NCBI GenBank assembly: GCA_033782935.1
Contig: JAWQEG010000739.1
Coordinates: 523,694-587,693, forward strand
Reading direction: 5' to 3'
Length of the DNA: 64,000 nt
Source: Petrolisthes cinctipes
Lineage: Eukaryota > Arthropoda > Malacostraca > Decapoda > Porcellanidae
The stretch's first letter is position 1; every line of letters begins with the position of its first letter. A program made the translations under genes and the position numbers. The notes below the pieces were generated by a model. That model was given only the letters and a program-made list of their open reading frames with translations. It was not told the origin of the DNA and did not search any database. Shown here piece after piece: positions 42,424 through 53,863 of this stretch.

Positions 42424-45400
42424 ACAAGACGCTTTATTTCATACAAGCTGCAGCAAGTAGAAGGAAGGTACTGAGGAATTTTAACGACCTGCCCATAATC
42501 TTCAATTTGTACCATAGCAGTCCTGTTGGAGGGCACAGTGGCTGGAATGCTACATATGAGAAGATCTCCAAGGTGTACTATTGGAGGAACATGACACAGG
42601 ACATCCAGCATTATGTATGTGGTTATACACATGTACGTGTGTGTGTTTCTTGTGTAGACCATAACATGACACAAATACATTGATAAGTGTATATGTATTG
42701 AGTGGGATTCTAGTAAAGTGTTCATTCAATATTGAATGCATTACTCTCTAATTCCAATGCTGTATTGCTCTCCAGTAATTTTAATTTTTTTTCCAGATTT
42801 CTACTTGCAGTCAGTGCCAGAAGTATACACCACTGAAGATTCAGGCCCCAGAAATGCGTCCCATTAAGGTCAAGGAACCCTTAGAGTTACTTGGTGTAGA
42901 CCTGATTGGTGAGTAATATATTAACATTGTTTCATCTTTGTTGGTTGAGGAGCTTCTTTGCTGTAGGTCATAATTACCCAGTTATGTATTCTTAATCAAA
43001 CAATTACTGAGTTTTCATGCAACTTGCAACTGCCTATGTTGACTTGTAGTTCAGCTTTACTTCCCATGGCTTGGTTCTGTGGTGCTTGGGTGCATGCTCT
43101 GTCTTGCATATATGCATTTCTGAATGAGACAAAAATACTAGAATAGGGTGATTTTGTGTGCTTGTATGTACTGTATATTATTTTGCTCGTATTGTGCTCT
43201 TTCTTGCAAAGGGTTTGAGATAGATATGCATGAAAAAATCCAAACTTCTGTGCATGTTAATTAAAATAACACTTTCTCCAGAATGTGCCTGCAAAATCTA
43301 TGCTTTATGCTTTGCTAGTTCTTGATGCTTTGCTGGTTCTTGATGCTATGTCTTGATGTGTATTGTACTTGCTTTTGATCATTTAATATGATCTAGGTCC
43401 ACTGCCTGTTAGTGATGAAGGGTTCAGGTATGCATGCATGTTTGTGGACTTCTAGAAACACTAAGTTTGTGGATTTCTTCCCTCTAAGAGATAAGAGTGC
43501 TTTTGGGGTGTCAAAGTGCATACGGTCCTTTATTCACAGGTAAATTTTTGAAAATTATATTTTATTATTTCCTGTTGTAGATAATTGGTATGAAATTATA
43601 GAGACTAGGGTACTCGTAATCTGTATATACTGCAGTATGAGAGTTAGAGGTGTGTCTATATATCTACAGTATGTGTTTAATCATTTGTATTTTTCTTTAG
43701 GTGGGGCAAACCTGGGAGGATACTGTCAGACCAGGGACGTGAATTTTGTGCATCGGTAAGCTGTGCTGCTGTTGTATCTTTCACTTGTTTAGTAGTGACA
43801 TTTAGAAAAAGGAAATGTGTATCATAACATTACTGAAGGAGTTTTATTTCTATGTATTTGGGTAGGTTTATAATTTTGCTAGCTCAATTACTAGAAGAGC
43901 CAATATGATTCTAAAAAATTGAGATGCAGCAAGCCATCTTTGTTATATCCCCCTCAAATGGAAGGTAACTAAAATAAGACACTTGTCATGGTGGAGAATT
44001 ATATTATCACTGTGTCTACTTCTTTGATTGATGAACTAACTTTTTGTTTAATATTTCAGGTTAATGATGAACTTTGCAAGGCCTACGGCATCAAGAGGAG
44101 TGTCACATCAGCGTATCATCCGCAGACGAACGGATTGGCGGAAAGGACCAACAGGACACTGAAGACCAGGCTTGCTAAACTGTGCAACACCAAGATGAGT
44201 GACTGGCCAGACCACCTCGAGGAAGTTGCCTACAGCATGCGCACTCAAAAACAGAAGAGCACAGGCTTTACACCATACCATTTGATGTTTGGTCGTCAGC
44301 ATAGACCAATCGATCAGGTAACCTGCTTTCTCATTTGTATCAGTTAGAGATTCTGATAAATAAGGCTTAACAATCTTGGCTTTGTGTTTCTGCAAGTAGC
44401 AGTATTTAATATGAGGCATAAGCCAGTAATGTAATAGTCTATTTCATATCGTCTAAGCAAAGACTAACAGGATGTGTCTTGTATTGTTAAATGTTGAGAT
44501 AAACATTTAACTTATGCCTTCATTAACAAACTTTCAGAGTTTTGGGATGCGAACAACACTCTTATAATATGTTATAAGTCCAAATCATGCCAATATACAT
44601 TGATGATATACAAGAAAGAACATATATACCAACAAAATATTGCCATATTTCCAAATAAAATCCCAAAATCCCACTGCTCAAAGCCAATGAAATAGACTTA
44701 GTGCTTTATATGTAGGCTTTGTGTTAATCGCCTTGTAATCGGTGCTTGATTTTCAGGATGATATGGAGCTTGAGGTGGAGGAAGAAGGCCTAAGCCCTGC
44801 AGATGAAAGCACTGACACCAGCTGTGTAAGTAGAGTACTGCTACATTCATTTTGAGAGTCCTTCAAGCCTTAAAAGAACAAATTATCCTTTTGCTATTTA
44901 ATGAGCATATGGATATTTCTACTTCATTTTTTTCTATTTCATTTTTATATTTCAGTCTCTTGAAGGTTTGGTTAGTCTGCCCACTGCTAAAGAGGTTTCA
45001 TTGTTTGTGCAGCATCAAGACCAGAAGCGTCAAGAAGTACACATCAAGGTATTAAATCATTTCCTGTTTTCCCATGAAACATATTGTCTGTAACATTTTT
45101 AAGAAAAATGTTATATTTTCCTCGTTTTATATTTTCTCTTTGTAGCGTGAAGAGAAAGTTAATGCTGCACAAGAAAAACAGACGGCTGGTTATAACCGAA
45201 GAAAGAAGAATGGAAGAAAGATATATGACCTTAGTGTTGGGATGCATGTTCTCCAAAGTAATCTTCGGAACGAGTCACGGAAGGGTGGGAAGATGGAACC
45301 GAAGTGGACTGGTCCATACAAGTAAGTGTTCATCCAGGAAATGACTTCTAATTTTAGGTGATTCATAAGATTTTGTCAATTTGGTGTAATGGTTTGATTG

Positions 45401-46721
45401 GCTGTACGTTGTACCTATTGACGTGGGTTTGAGCCCTCGTCGGAACATATTTGAAAAACGTTTAATTTTTTTACCACATTCATGTTGTCTCATTTTCATT
45501 CTCAGAATCCTAGACATAGACTGTAATCAGCGAGTGGCCTTAGAGACTGTGAAGAATGGCAAAAAACTCAACAGACGTGTTTTCTACAACCAGCTACGTC
45601 CTTATCTCCACAGTCAGCTGCATGATGCAAGGTCTGTATGCCTTGGCATAAAGTAGTGGTTTAGTAGTTAAGGTCAGGTTCTGTATAATACTACACCTGA
45701 AAACCTCACTTTTGATAATTCCTTAAACTCTCCTCCATTCATTCTCTCCACAAACTATTTCAGTGTGCTCCTTTTCACTCATTATACACTTCATTCCATC
45801 GGGTTCTATCATGTTACTTGTCTCCTATACACACTGATTGCTCACCATCACACCTTGTCACCACATGGACCTCTCAGATAACAAAATTTTGTCTTCAAGT
45901 CGGCTGCTGGATTGGAACACCAGGTTGTATCAACTGATACAGAAAATCTGGTGACAGTTCAGCAGCGTGACGTCCACTTAGCCCCTGGCCATGGAGATCC
46001 ATGTGTATCAGCGAGGGAAATCTCCATTGAAGGAAAGTGGTTGAATGATACACATATATATCATGCACAGTGTTTGCTTGGGAACAGTTTTCCTACCATC
46101 TCTGGTTTCCAGTCGACTGTTGTATTTGAAAGTAAAGACTGTGTACATGTTAAAACTCCTAAAGCTAAATTTGTTCAGATTTTGAATGTACACGGTAACC
46201 ACTGGCTTACAGTGAGTAACGTTCAGTGTAATAGTAACACGATTAAAATTTATGACAGCTTGAAAAGCAGTCGGCTGGAAACCTCTGATAAGTTTAATTG
46301 CCAGGTGGCTGCCTTGATGGACTGTCAAAGCACCTCAATTAGAGTAGTGTTAGCAAGTATTAAACAGCAAAAAGGATCTTCAGATTGTGGTTTGTTTGCT
46401 ATTGCCTGTGCCACAAGTCTTTGTTTTGGCCTGTCACCTGAGACACAAAATTTTATTCAAGATGAGATGAGGAGCTACCTTGGAAAATGTTTTTTGGAAG
46501 GAATAATGAGCCCATTTCCTGTTAGTCAATCCAAATTAACCACTGCAAATAACAACTTTTATGATATTCTTTTATGTTGTAAATGTAGGATGCCAAAGTT
46601 TTCAGAAAATAGTTTAATTCAATGTTTGTTCTGTAACCGGCTGTTTCATTTAAACTGTGATAAGACTCCCTGTGACCTCTTTATTTGTAGTGACTGTACA
46701 CAAGAAGTAGAGTTCCTTTAA
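42424..46721 (+). pseudogene. Multi-exon integrase-Ulp1 protease-PHD gene (Ginger-like transposase)
   Basis: Exons with GT-AG borders: 42,424-42,614, 42,797-42,908, 43,397-43,539, 43,701-43,755, 44,060-44,317, 44,757-44,825, 44,956-45,048, 45,146-45,321, 45,506-45,631 and a last exon to 46,721 starting near 45,900. Domains: integrase HHCC (LYHSSPVGGHSGWNAT, STCSQCQKY), core Asp in LLGVDLIG, second Asp in RILSDQGREFC, Glu in NGLAERTNRTLKTR, GPY-type WTGPYKILDID with NRRVFYNQLRPYL, then an Ulp1-like cysteine protease (NVHGNHWLTVS His, KIYDSLKSS Asp, QKGSSDCGLFAIAC Cys) and a PHD-like C4HC3 finger (CCKCRMPKF...CLFCNRLFHLNC...CSDC). Lesion: a frame change with TAG near 43,451-43,465 in the catalytic core. 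The 5' exons are missing, replaced by copy C at 42,334. The link between exons 9 and 10 does not keep frame with the simplest sites, so an exon may be missed. Ginger transposases are known to combine gypsy-type integrase with such extra domains. Confidence 0.75.
45380..45446 (+). repeat. tRNA-like (SINE-type) insertion in an intron
   Basis: TGGTGTAATGG resembles a Pol III A box and GGGTTTGAGCCC a B box about 35 bases later. No clear cloverleaf can be completed, so I call a tRNA-derived SINE head rather than a tRNA gene. Confidence 0.4.
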
Positions 46722-48605
46722 ATGCACAGTACTGTACAGTATACTCCGTTTAATTTTACTTGTCCAGCCGCTCGACCGAGTCCATGGTGAGCCTAGCCCG
46801 AGATATGAATGGAGTTCTGGGATTGGCTGCCGTGACTCTCGCTTTACCTGTCCTTCTCTGTAAGCATTGACTCTACACTTGCAACACAACACCACACATC
46901 TCTATTAATTTCCGTATAACTTGACTATTATATTGTTTATGTATATTTTTTTATAGAATTACTCTCTGCATTAAATTTTGAACTTAAACATGTTTTCCAG
47001 AATATAATACAGCCCAAAGAAAAATTCTTATTGCGAGTTTAACCCAAAATGCGGCTGGAAAATATTTATACCACTTATTGCATTGAAATGTTTTTTGCTG
47101 CATCAATAAGATTCATATGAACATATAACATTCATTCTTATCCACAATTTTCTCGTGAAAATGACAATGGCGTCAGATTTGAGATAAATATAACTATAAG
47201 AGAAATACAAGACGTTTAATGCGAAGGTGTCATTCCCGATTTCAACAATGTTTATATAAAATTATTTTATTTCTTTTATTTGTGACTATAAGTTTCCTAC
47301 AAACAGAATATGTTATACATTATTAGATACAGACAGTTTGGTTTGTCATGCATGTCATATGGAAGGAAAATATTGTATATATGTAATTAGAGAAAAAGAA
47401 AAAATCGGACAAGTGGCAACTTGTGCACTTGTAACTGCCTGTGGGAGCGAAGGACAGTACATATTGTACGAACCTTCGTAGTTCGTACTTCACTCAGGGC
47501 CATAGTCCTTTCGCAATTGCGACGGCATGAGAGCGCCGCATTCGAAGTCGGCAGCATCTCCTACGCCTATACATAAAACATTGGAACGATGGTGATTGTT
47601 CGTGAGAAGCCCACCCCCTTCTCATGGGTCGTCTATGCAAAATGCACCATGAATAAAATGTCATAAGAAAAACATTATTTTGGTGTAGATATGAAAGTTA
47701 TGTTAAGAAAACATGCAGAAAATATTGTACATTACAAAAACACCCCTCGTCCTGCCAAAAAGCCACTTTGTTTTGACCGTTTTGAAGATGTGTTACCTCC
47801 GAGAATGGGAGAAGAACTTGTCAGTACCGCTTGTCCACAACATCCACGCCACTACAATTCAGAATTTATCATCGACTTTACGTCTACTTAGAAGGTTAGT
47901 ATGAATGTTTAAGATATTTATTTACGTGTTATTAGCTTGCAGAAGTAAATTTTCTGTGATTTGCTACCTGTACGGTAGTCATGAACTTATGAAATGATGA
48001 AGCCAATATAACGTGTACGAAAATACTGTAAATGGTAGTTTTTTGGCATATTTATTTGATGTCCAGCTGAGTGTATGCGTTAATCTGGTGTTAACCTCCA
48101 AAACAGGCATTTATATTTCCCTCAAATACTCCCATCTAAAAGCCCAACAATTCCTAGTGCCATAATGACATGGGAGAAGATAGTTTGGGATGAGCACATT
48201 CCATTATTATCTGTTGATTTGAATGGCCAACAGTACATTTTGACCACGTTTTATTTCCTTGAAAGATGCTGAATGCACCAATTAAAGAGAGCAGGACTTG
48301 ATAGTTCAGGGAAGTTGGGTAATATTTCAGATGAGCCACAGAAATTGTTTTTCCCACTTTTGGTACTTTTTCATGCATATGTTTACTTATTCTATTTATT
48401 GCTGCCCATAATATTGTGAGGAGATAACTTTATTTAAAGTTACTTGACCTGACCTAACATAATCAGGATTTATAAAGGTTCATTATATTCTAGTAGCTGG
48501 GAAGGTTTTTATAGAATTATGCAGACCTAACCTAACCTAATATCTAAATTAACATCACATGGGGAAGATTATTACCAAAATTATCCTTTATTCCCATTTT
48601 GCAGC

Positions 48606-49788
48606 ATGGCTGATTATCGCCACCACATTCATGAACTAGAGGAGATAGCGGAATGGGAAGAGGTAAATGGAAGGCGGACATGCAGGTTTGTTGAGAGAAC
48701 AGATCCGTTTGCTCTGTACTCTGACAAAGAATTCCTGGAGAGGTACAGGCTTTCCAAAGTTTGTGTCCAAGATCTTCTGAGAAAATACAGGAGCAGCTAC
48801 CAACTTCCAATAACAGACGAGGTAGATATAATTTTAGTGAATAAAATTTGATTGGGTGCAAACTATGAAGGTGTATCTGGGGATGGTGACTGTAATGTTA
48901 AACATGGTGATGTGGGAGTGAGATTAGTCACTGACCTGTTGAATATTATTATTATATGAGTGTTCCTTACCTAGTAACTGGCCAAAAAGCGTGATTGTGA
49001 GTGTATATAAAGGGAAAGGAAATAATCTGAATTAAGGTATATAATTTATAGAGGCTACCTTTAGGTGAATAAGGTTGACAGATGAGTACTTTTAAAAATA
49101 AGGCTTTTCAAAACAAAACTGAACACCTCTAGCATAGTTTTTACCTATTTGCTCCAAATATTACAGGGGAAAGAGTACTATACAGAACCTATCTTGTAGT
49201 ACAGTAATGGAACACAGTATTTAGTATGCTTAGTAGTGGGGTATCCATCTATTTTACAGTGTTAGTGAAGTTTGTGATTTATTTCCTCTACAGGTCTCCG
49301 AATTTCACCAGAACTTCAGGTGCTGGTTACCCTGAGGTATGTTGCCACTGGCAACTACCAGCTGACATTGGGGGACTGCACAGATATGTCACAGCCAAGT
49401 GTCAGCAAGATAGTGAAGAACGTATGCATAGCAATTGCATCACTTGCCCGAGAGTACATCAAGTTCCCTAATCCAGCCAGTGAAGGAGAAATAATGCAGC
49501 AATTCTCTGACTTTGCAGGAATGCCAGGTGTCATTGGCTGGGGGGCAGGATGCAGAGATATACCGCTGCAGGAAGGGGTACTTTTCTATTAATATCATGG
49601 GTGTTTGTGATGCCTCCCTTAAATTCACTAATATAGCAGTAAACTGGCCAGGGAGTGCACATGATTCACGAATATTAAATGAGTCTAGACTTTGTGATGC
49701 ACTAGAGGAAGGCAGGTACTGTGGATATGCTTGTCAGTCATACCTGGTGAATTCATCTACTTCACATACTTCATTAAATTCCTGGTAA
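48606..49788 (+). pseudogene. HARBI1-like (PIF/Harbinger) transposase remnant
   Basis: A first exon (48,606-48,821, before GTAGAT) encodes the N-terminal helical part (DPFALYSDKEFLERYRLSK). After TTTCCTCTACAG a second exon from 49,294 gives the HTH-like region (LVTLRYVATGNYQLTLGDC, SQPSVSKIVKNV) and FAGMPGVIGW, then a deletion of some residues removes the first catalytic Asp motif. The nuclease resumes in another frame at 49,540 (QDAEIYRCRKGYFSINIMGV, WPGSAHDSRILNESRL) and stops at 49,786-49,788 before the last conserved Glu. The simple splice from exon 1 to 2 also does not keep frame. It is inactive. Confidence 0.75.
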
Positions 49789-50952
49789 CCTTTGAGATTT
49801 TCTATTTTTTCTTTCATATACTCAATTTCAAGTGCATGCATTAATATGAAGCTGTATATAATTACTTTGTGCTCACTGTATTTGGTTATAGTTTTGACCA
49901 ATCCAAATAATAACTCTATTGTTTATTTGTATTTGTGTTTTTTGGACATTGAAAGGATATTGATAATTATTTATCCATGCAACAGTTTTATAGTCCCAAT
50001 GACACAAAGGGTGTAACAGCAATAAATATTCTCTTTAATGTTATAACTGTGTTTCTCTGTACTTGTTATCTTTGACTCCAATATTTTGGCAACTCCATGA
50101 AAAAAGTTAATATATTTCAGAGAGACGTTCTCATCATACATAAAATATAAAATTATATCCTGTTCTTACTATAAATTGCATTAATATAAAATTAATTATG
50201 GCAAAAATATCACCTTAATAAATAGTCAATAAATATTCTCACTAATGTTATAACTATTTTCTCATAGTTCTTTTTATCTTGGCAACTACATGGAAAAAGT
50301 TAATATATTAGATTAATACTGTACATCATACATAAAAGAATATAAAATTATATCCTGTTCTTACTTTAAATTGCATTAATATAAAATTAATTATGGGTAC
50401 CATGCTGCTTTGTTTACATACAGCAGTGCTACAAATATCCCTTTTTCAGTGATACGTGATCAAATAATGGATGTGTTGCATTTAATATTTACTATATATT
50501 CAGTACAATCCACTCATGTTGACAATTAGTCGGTAAGAGAGTAAAGCAGTACGGGATAAAGATAATTCCACTCTATTTACATTACAGTTTGTAACGATGC
50601 CTGCTTTCTTAGCGTATAAAACAGGCTGGCCATCGGTGATTCCATTGTTTTATTATTTATTTTACATCTAACTACATTTTTGGCCACTTTAGAAAGAAAA
50701 TTATGCCGTGTACTTGTATATTAAGTGTTGAAAACATCAAGATAACTCTAATAAGACGGTATATTACATTTCATTCACTTCTTTCATCTCGTTTCCCATA
50801 CATTGGTACCCCTGCTGCTGGGGTTAGCGCCTGGCCTTTGCTACGCGCTACCAACACCACTTGGAATACGGGCAAGTGCGATCGCGACAACCATCATCAC
50901 GGTAGTATTTACATCGTGGTCATCGCATTTGCGAAGGTCTAGGAATATGGCC
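49789..50952. other. AT-rich noncoding part of the Harbinger element
   Basis: A segment near 50,010-50,210 recurs in part at 50,225-50,400 (for example TATAAAATTATATCCTGTTC), a tandem duplication of about 185-190 bases. No coding sequence. Confidence 0.6.
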
Positions 50953-51670
50953 CATGATCATCAGTGACAAGCTGGCTGTGGCGTGGAGTAGGCTTATTGC
51001 TCCGTTTGCAGTCTCTCTCTTTATTCTCTAATTACATATAGATAATACTTTCCTTCGTATGTCATGCATTGTAAGCCTCACTTTATCTAATAACATGTAA
51101 CATAATATGTTTGTAGGAATCCTATAGTGGCAAATAAAAGAAATAATTTTTTTTTATATATAAATCTTTTTTGAGATCGGGAATAACATCTTCCCATTAA
51201 ATGTATCGTATCTCTCTTATATCTATATTTATCTAAAACCTGATGTCACTGTCATGTTCACCAAAAAAAATTGTATGAGAATGAATGTTATATTTATACA
51301 TAAATCTTATGGATGCAAAAAAAAATGTAAAAAGTTCTATGAACATTTGCAAGTAGTGTTATGACTTAAACTCGCGATAATATTTTTTATTTGGACTGTA
51401 TTATGTTTTGGAAAATGTGTTTAAGTTCCAAATTTAATGCTGAGTTTAATGTTGTAAGACAAATATTTATAACCTAAATAATAGCCGAGCTACACATAAA
51501 TTATTAGAGGTATGTCGTCTTGCAAATGCAAGTTAGTGCCTGGATGTTTGGAGAGGTGGCAAGGAAGGCCAGTGTGATGGCAGTCAATCACAGAGCTCCA
51601 TTCATATCTCGGGCTAGGCTCACCATGGACCCGGTCGAGCGGCTGGACAAGTAAAAATAAATGGAGTATA

Positions 51671-53227
51671 GTTTTCTATCAGCCCTTTCATCTGAGGCCA
51701 GTTTGGAAGAATACTGCTAACATTATATTTACATCTTTAAGGGCAGCTGAGAGAGACGAGAGCTGTGAATCTTCTCATCTGTGTTCTCATATGATGAGAC
51801 AAGACACCAAGTGAAAGATGGAAGAGTGATAAACTCTTGTAGGTTGCCTTGTTTTGGTAAAATCTTATATCACTAAGTATTGTTAGGTTTCTGAAAAGTA
51901 CTTGAAAAAAAGCACTGTATTGCCAATATTCTTTGACATTATTTGTAAAAAAAAAAATGCATTTGATTTCTAAACATCAGTAGTTTTAGGGCAAAAATAA
52001 TAAATTAGTGGTTCTTAACCTGAAGTTAATGAGGATTAGATATTAATTAGTTAACATATGTATCCACTATACAACCAATAGGCTGTATAAGTGATGAAGA
52101 CCTCAGTGACTCTAAAACGTTTAAGAACCAGTGCTATAAATGTTGAAGTACCTCGGTGATGAATTTTAAGACCAATTCATTTTGTTTGTTACAGATCCAC
52201 TGCTGTGGACCACCACGTCGCCGTCGTGCAGTGGCCAAAGTACCCTGACAGAGTGAGTTGTGGTGGTGGTGGAAGGCAGTGGATAGTTAGGATGTATACA
52301 CATCATCTGTACCACCACCTTACACTACCACACAAAATGGTAGGGGGAAAACAAAGCGTGGTCCAAAACAGATGGCCAAACTAGGACATTGGTCCTAATC
52401 CTAGCTGCACACCTCCTTTAGAAGAGTCTCCAATTACCTCTTATAGTCCCCCCAGCGGTGGCAGAGCTCATAAAGCTGTGTGCTTACTGTCTGAGCACAG
52501 CGGTTCAAATCCGTCTGGAGACGCATACTGGTGTGGTTATATCCAGATTCTGTGGTGTGTAGGATTTGTTATATATGTATAGGCCTATTACTGTACTTAA
52601 TACAAGATACATAATTAATTTGTTTGAAACATAATTAAGAATTTAGCTTACCATCTAGCGCATTGACAACATTGTGCTTCAGTTTGGCCATATAATTGAT
52701 TTTTAATAATCTTAAACTTAGGTAAATTTGCCTTGCTTCTGCATTGTCACACTTGACTTTGACGGATATTTGTTGTTAATCTAACAAATATATCAACCAT
52801 CGAGATGGAATGCTATATTTAATATTTGATAAAAAAATTTACAGTAATACTATAGTCTATTTCATTTCATCTGAAAACGACGATCTGTAAAATGGCAACA
52901 TTGCATTGCCAGCTCGTGATTGGCTGAACAAACATTGTCCTTAACCCTTGACTCGTTGATATAAACATTTAAATTAACCCTTCATTAACTTCATTGTATG
53001 ATCCTGAGATGCAAAGAAAATTCTCATTTGTTATTTCATATATGCAAATCATGTTCATCTGTTGCATTGACGATATAAACAGACACAAGCAAGAAAAATT
53101 CAAATCCAAGTCGACCATCTGTAAACGTAAACGAACACAATATTCCAGTCAATTTTGTTTCTCCAAGCTTTACTTAGATAAATAGATATCTGTCTTCATA
53201 GGCACTCTTAAAAGGAAATCTAATATT
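51671..53227. other. Noncoding; contains one tRNA-like segment
   Basis: No protein domain. At about 52,447-52,527 GTGGCAGAGCTC (A-box-like) and GGTTCAAATCC (B box) are 50-60 bases apart with a Ser/Leu-tRNA-like long variable region between. The terminal stem is not convincing, so it is more likely a tRNA-derived SINE or tRNA relic than a working tRNA. Confidence 0.5.
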
Positions 53228-53358
53228 TATTGAATTAAAATGGCATGAAAATTGTTATAATATAGACAGTAATACGAGGTGAGTTTTTTGTTTTTTCTAT
53301 AGCACACCTCGTATTTCTGTCTATATTATAACAATTTTCATGCCATTTTAATTCAATA
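53228..53358. repeat. Near-perfect 54-bp hairpin
   Basis: 53,228-53,281 and 53,305-53,358 are inverted repeats with one mismatch and a 23-base loop rich in T. AT-rich arms end in CGAGGTG/CACCTCG. It could be a miniature foldback transposon or a cruciform-forming site. Confidence 0.85.
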
Positions 53359-53863
53359 CATAAAATACATAAAAACCTAGACACTTTACAACAACAACAA
53401 TTGACACAACCACGTGAACAATCACAACCACTAGCTCTACCACCACCGCCTCAACATCAACCACCACCCCAGTCAGACGACCATGGCGACAGCAACAGAT
53501 GCAGATATGCGTGTACCATCAACACTACAGGAGGCAAGCAAGGAACTGCCGAGCACCATGTCAGTGGCCTAGTCACACACCTAACTCTCACCGCTTCGAC
53601 AACCAGGAAAACTACTAAGGCGGTGGCGTGAGAGTAGACACGTCACTGCCGCCGACACCAACGATCCCACAACTACCACTCCACTACCACGTATCACTTC
53701 CGCTACCACCGCATTATCTCCACGGGTATCGAGCGACGCCACCACATCACAGGGTACTACCACCCAGAATCCAGCCACATCTCTCCACCGACACACTCCT
53801 GCACGGACGACCACACCCGGAAAGACCACACATCCGCCTGGAGACCCACAGGCGTACCCCCCC

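Larger units (their letters stand above)
47497..50953 (+). mobile_element. PIF/Harbinger-type element (non-functional)
   Basis: Ends GGGCCATAGTCCTTTCGCAA and, complementing 50,953, GGGCCATATTCCTAGACC with TTCGCAAATGCGA behind it form an imperfect inverted repeat of about 35 bases. GGGCCATATTCCT-type ends are common on arthropod Harbinger elements. No clean 3-bp duplication is visible. The interior carries a decayed HARBI1-like transposase. Confidence 0.65.
46739..51670. mobile_element. Long outer inverted repeats (about 0.7 kb) enclosing a Harbinger element
   Basis: The left end (TATACTCCGTTTAATTTTAC, then CTTGTCCAGCCGCTCGACCG) matches the reverse complement of 51,575-51,670 closely, and weaker similarity continues inward (for example AATATAATACAGCCCAAA near 47,000 against 51,390-51,410, and TCTCTAATTACATAT at both inner edges). 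The arms are about 700 bases and diverged. The left end begins 18 bases after the stop of the Ulp1/PHD frame. It may be an older palindromic DNA element; superfamily and duplication are undecided. Confidence 0.55.

Noticed and set aside
47691..47891. 66-residue frame as the Myb-like second protein of the Harbinger element
   Set aside because: I see no tryptophan-spaced SANT/Myb pattern and no splice context linking it to another exon.
52447..52527. Functional tRNA-Ser or tRNA-Leu gene
   Set aside because: The B box is good, but the acceptor stem does not pair and the A box is imperfect, so only a tRNA-like relic is listed.
53401..53631. Pro-rich frame as the gag of the gypsy element
   Set aside because: There is no capsid-like pattern or zinc knuckle; it is too short and low in complexity to support a call.
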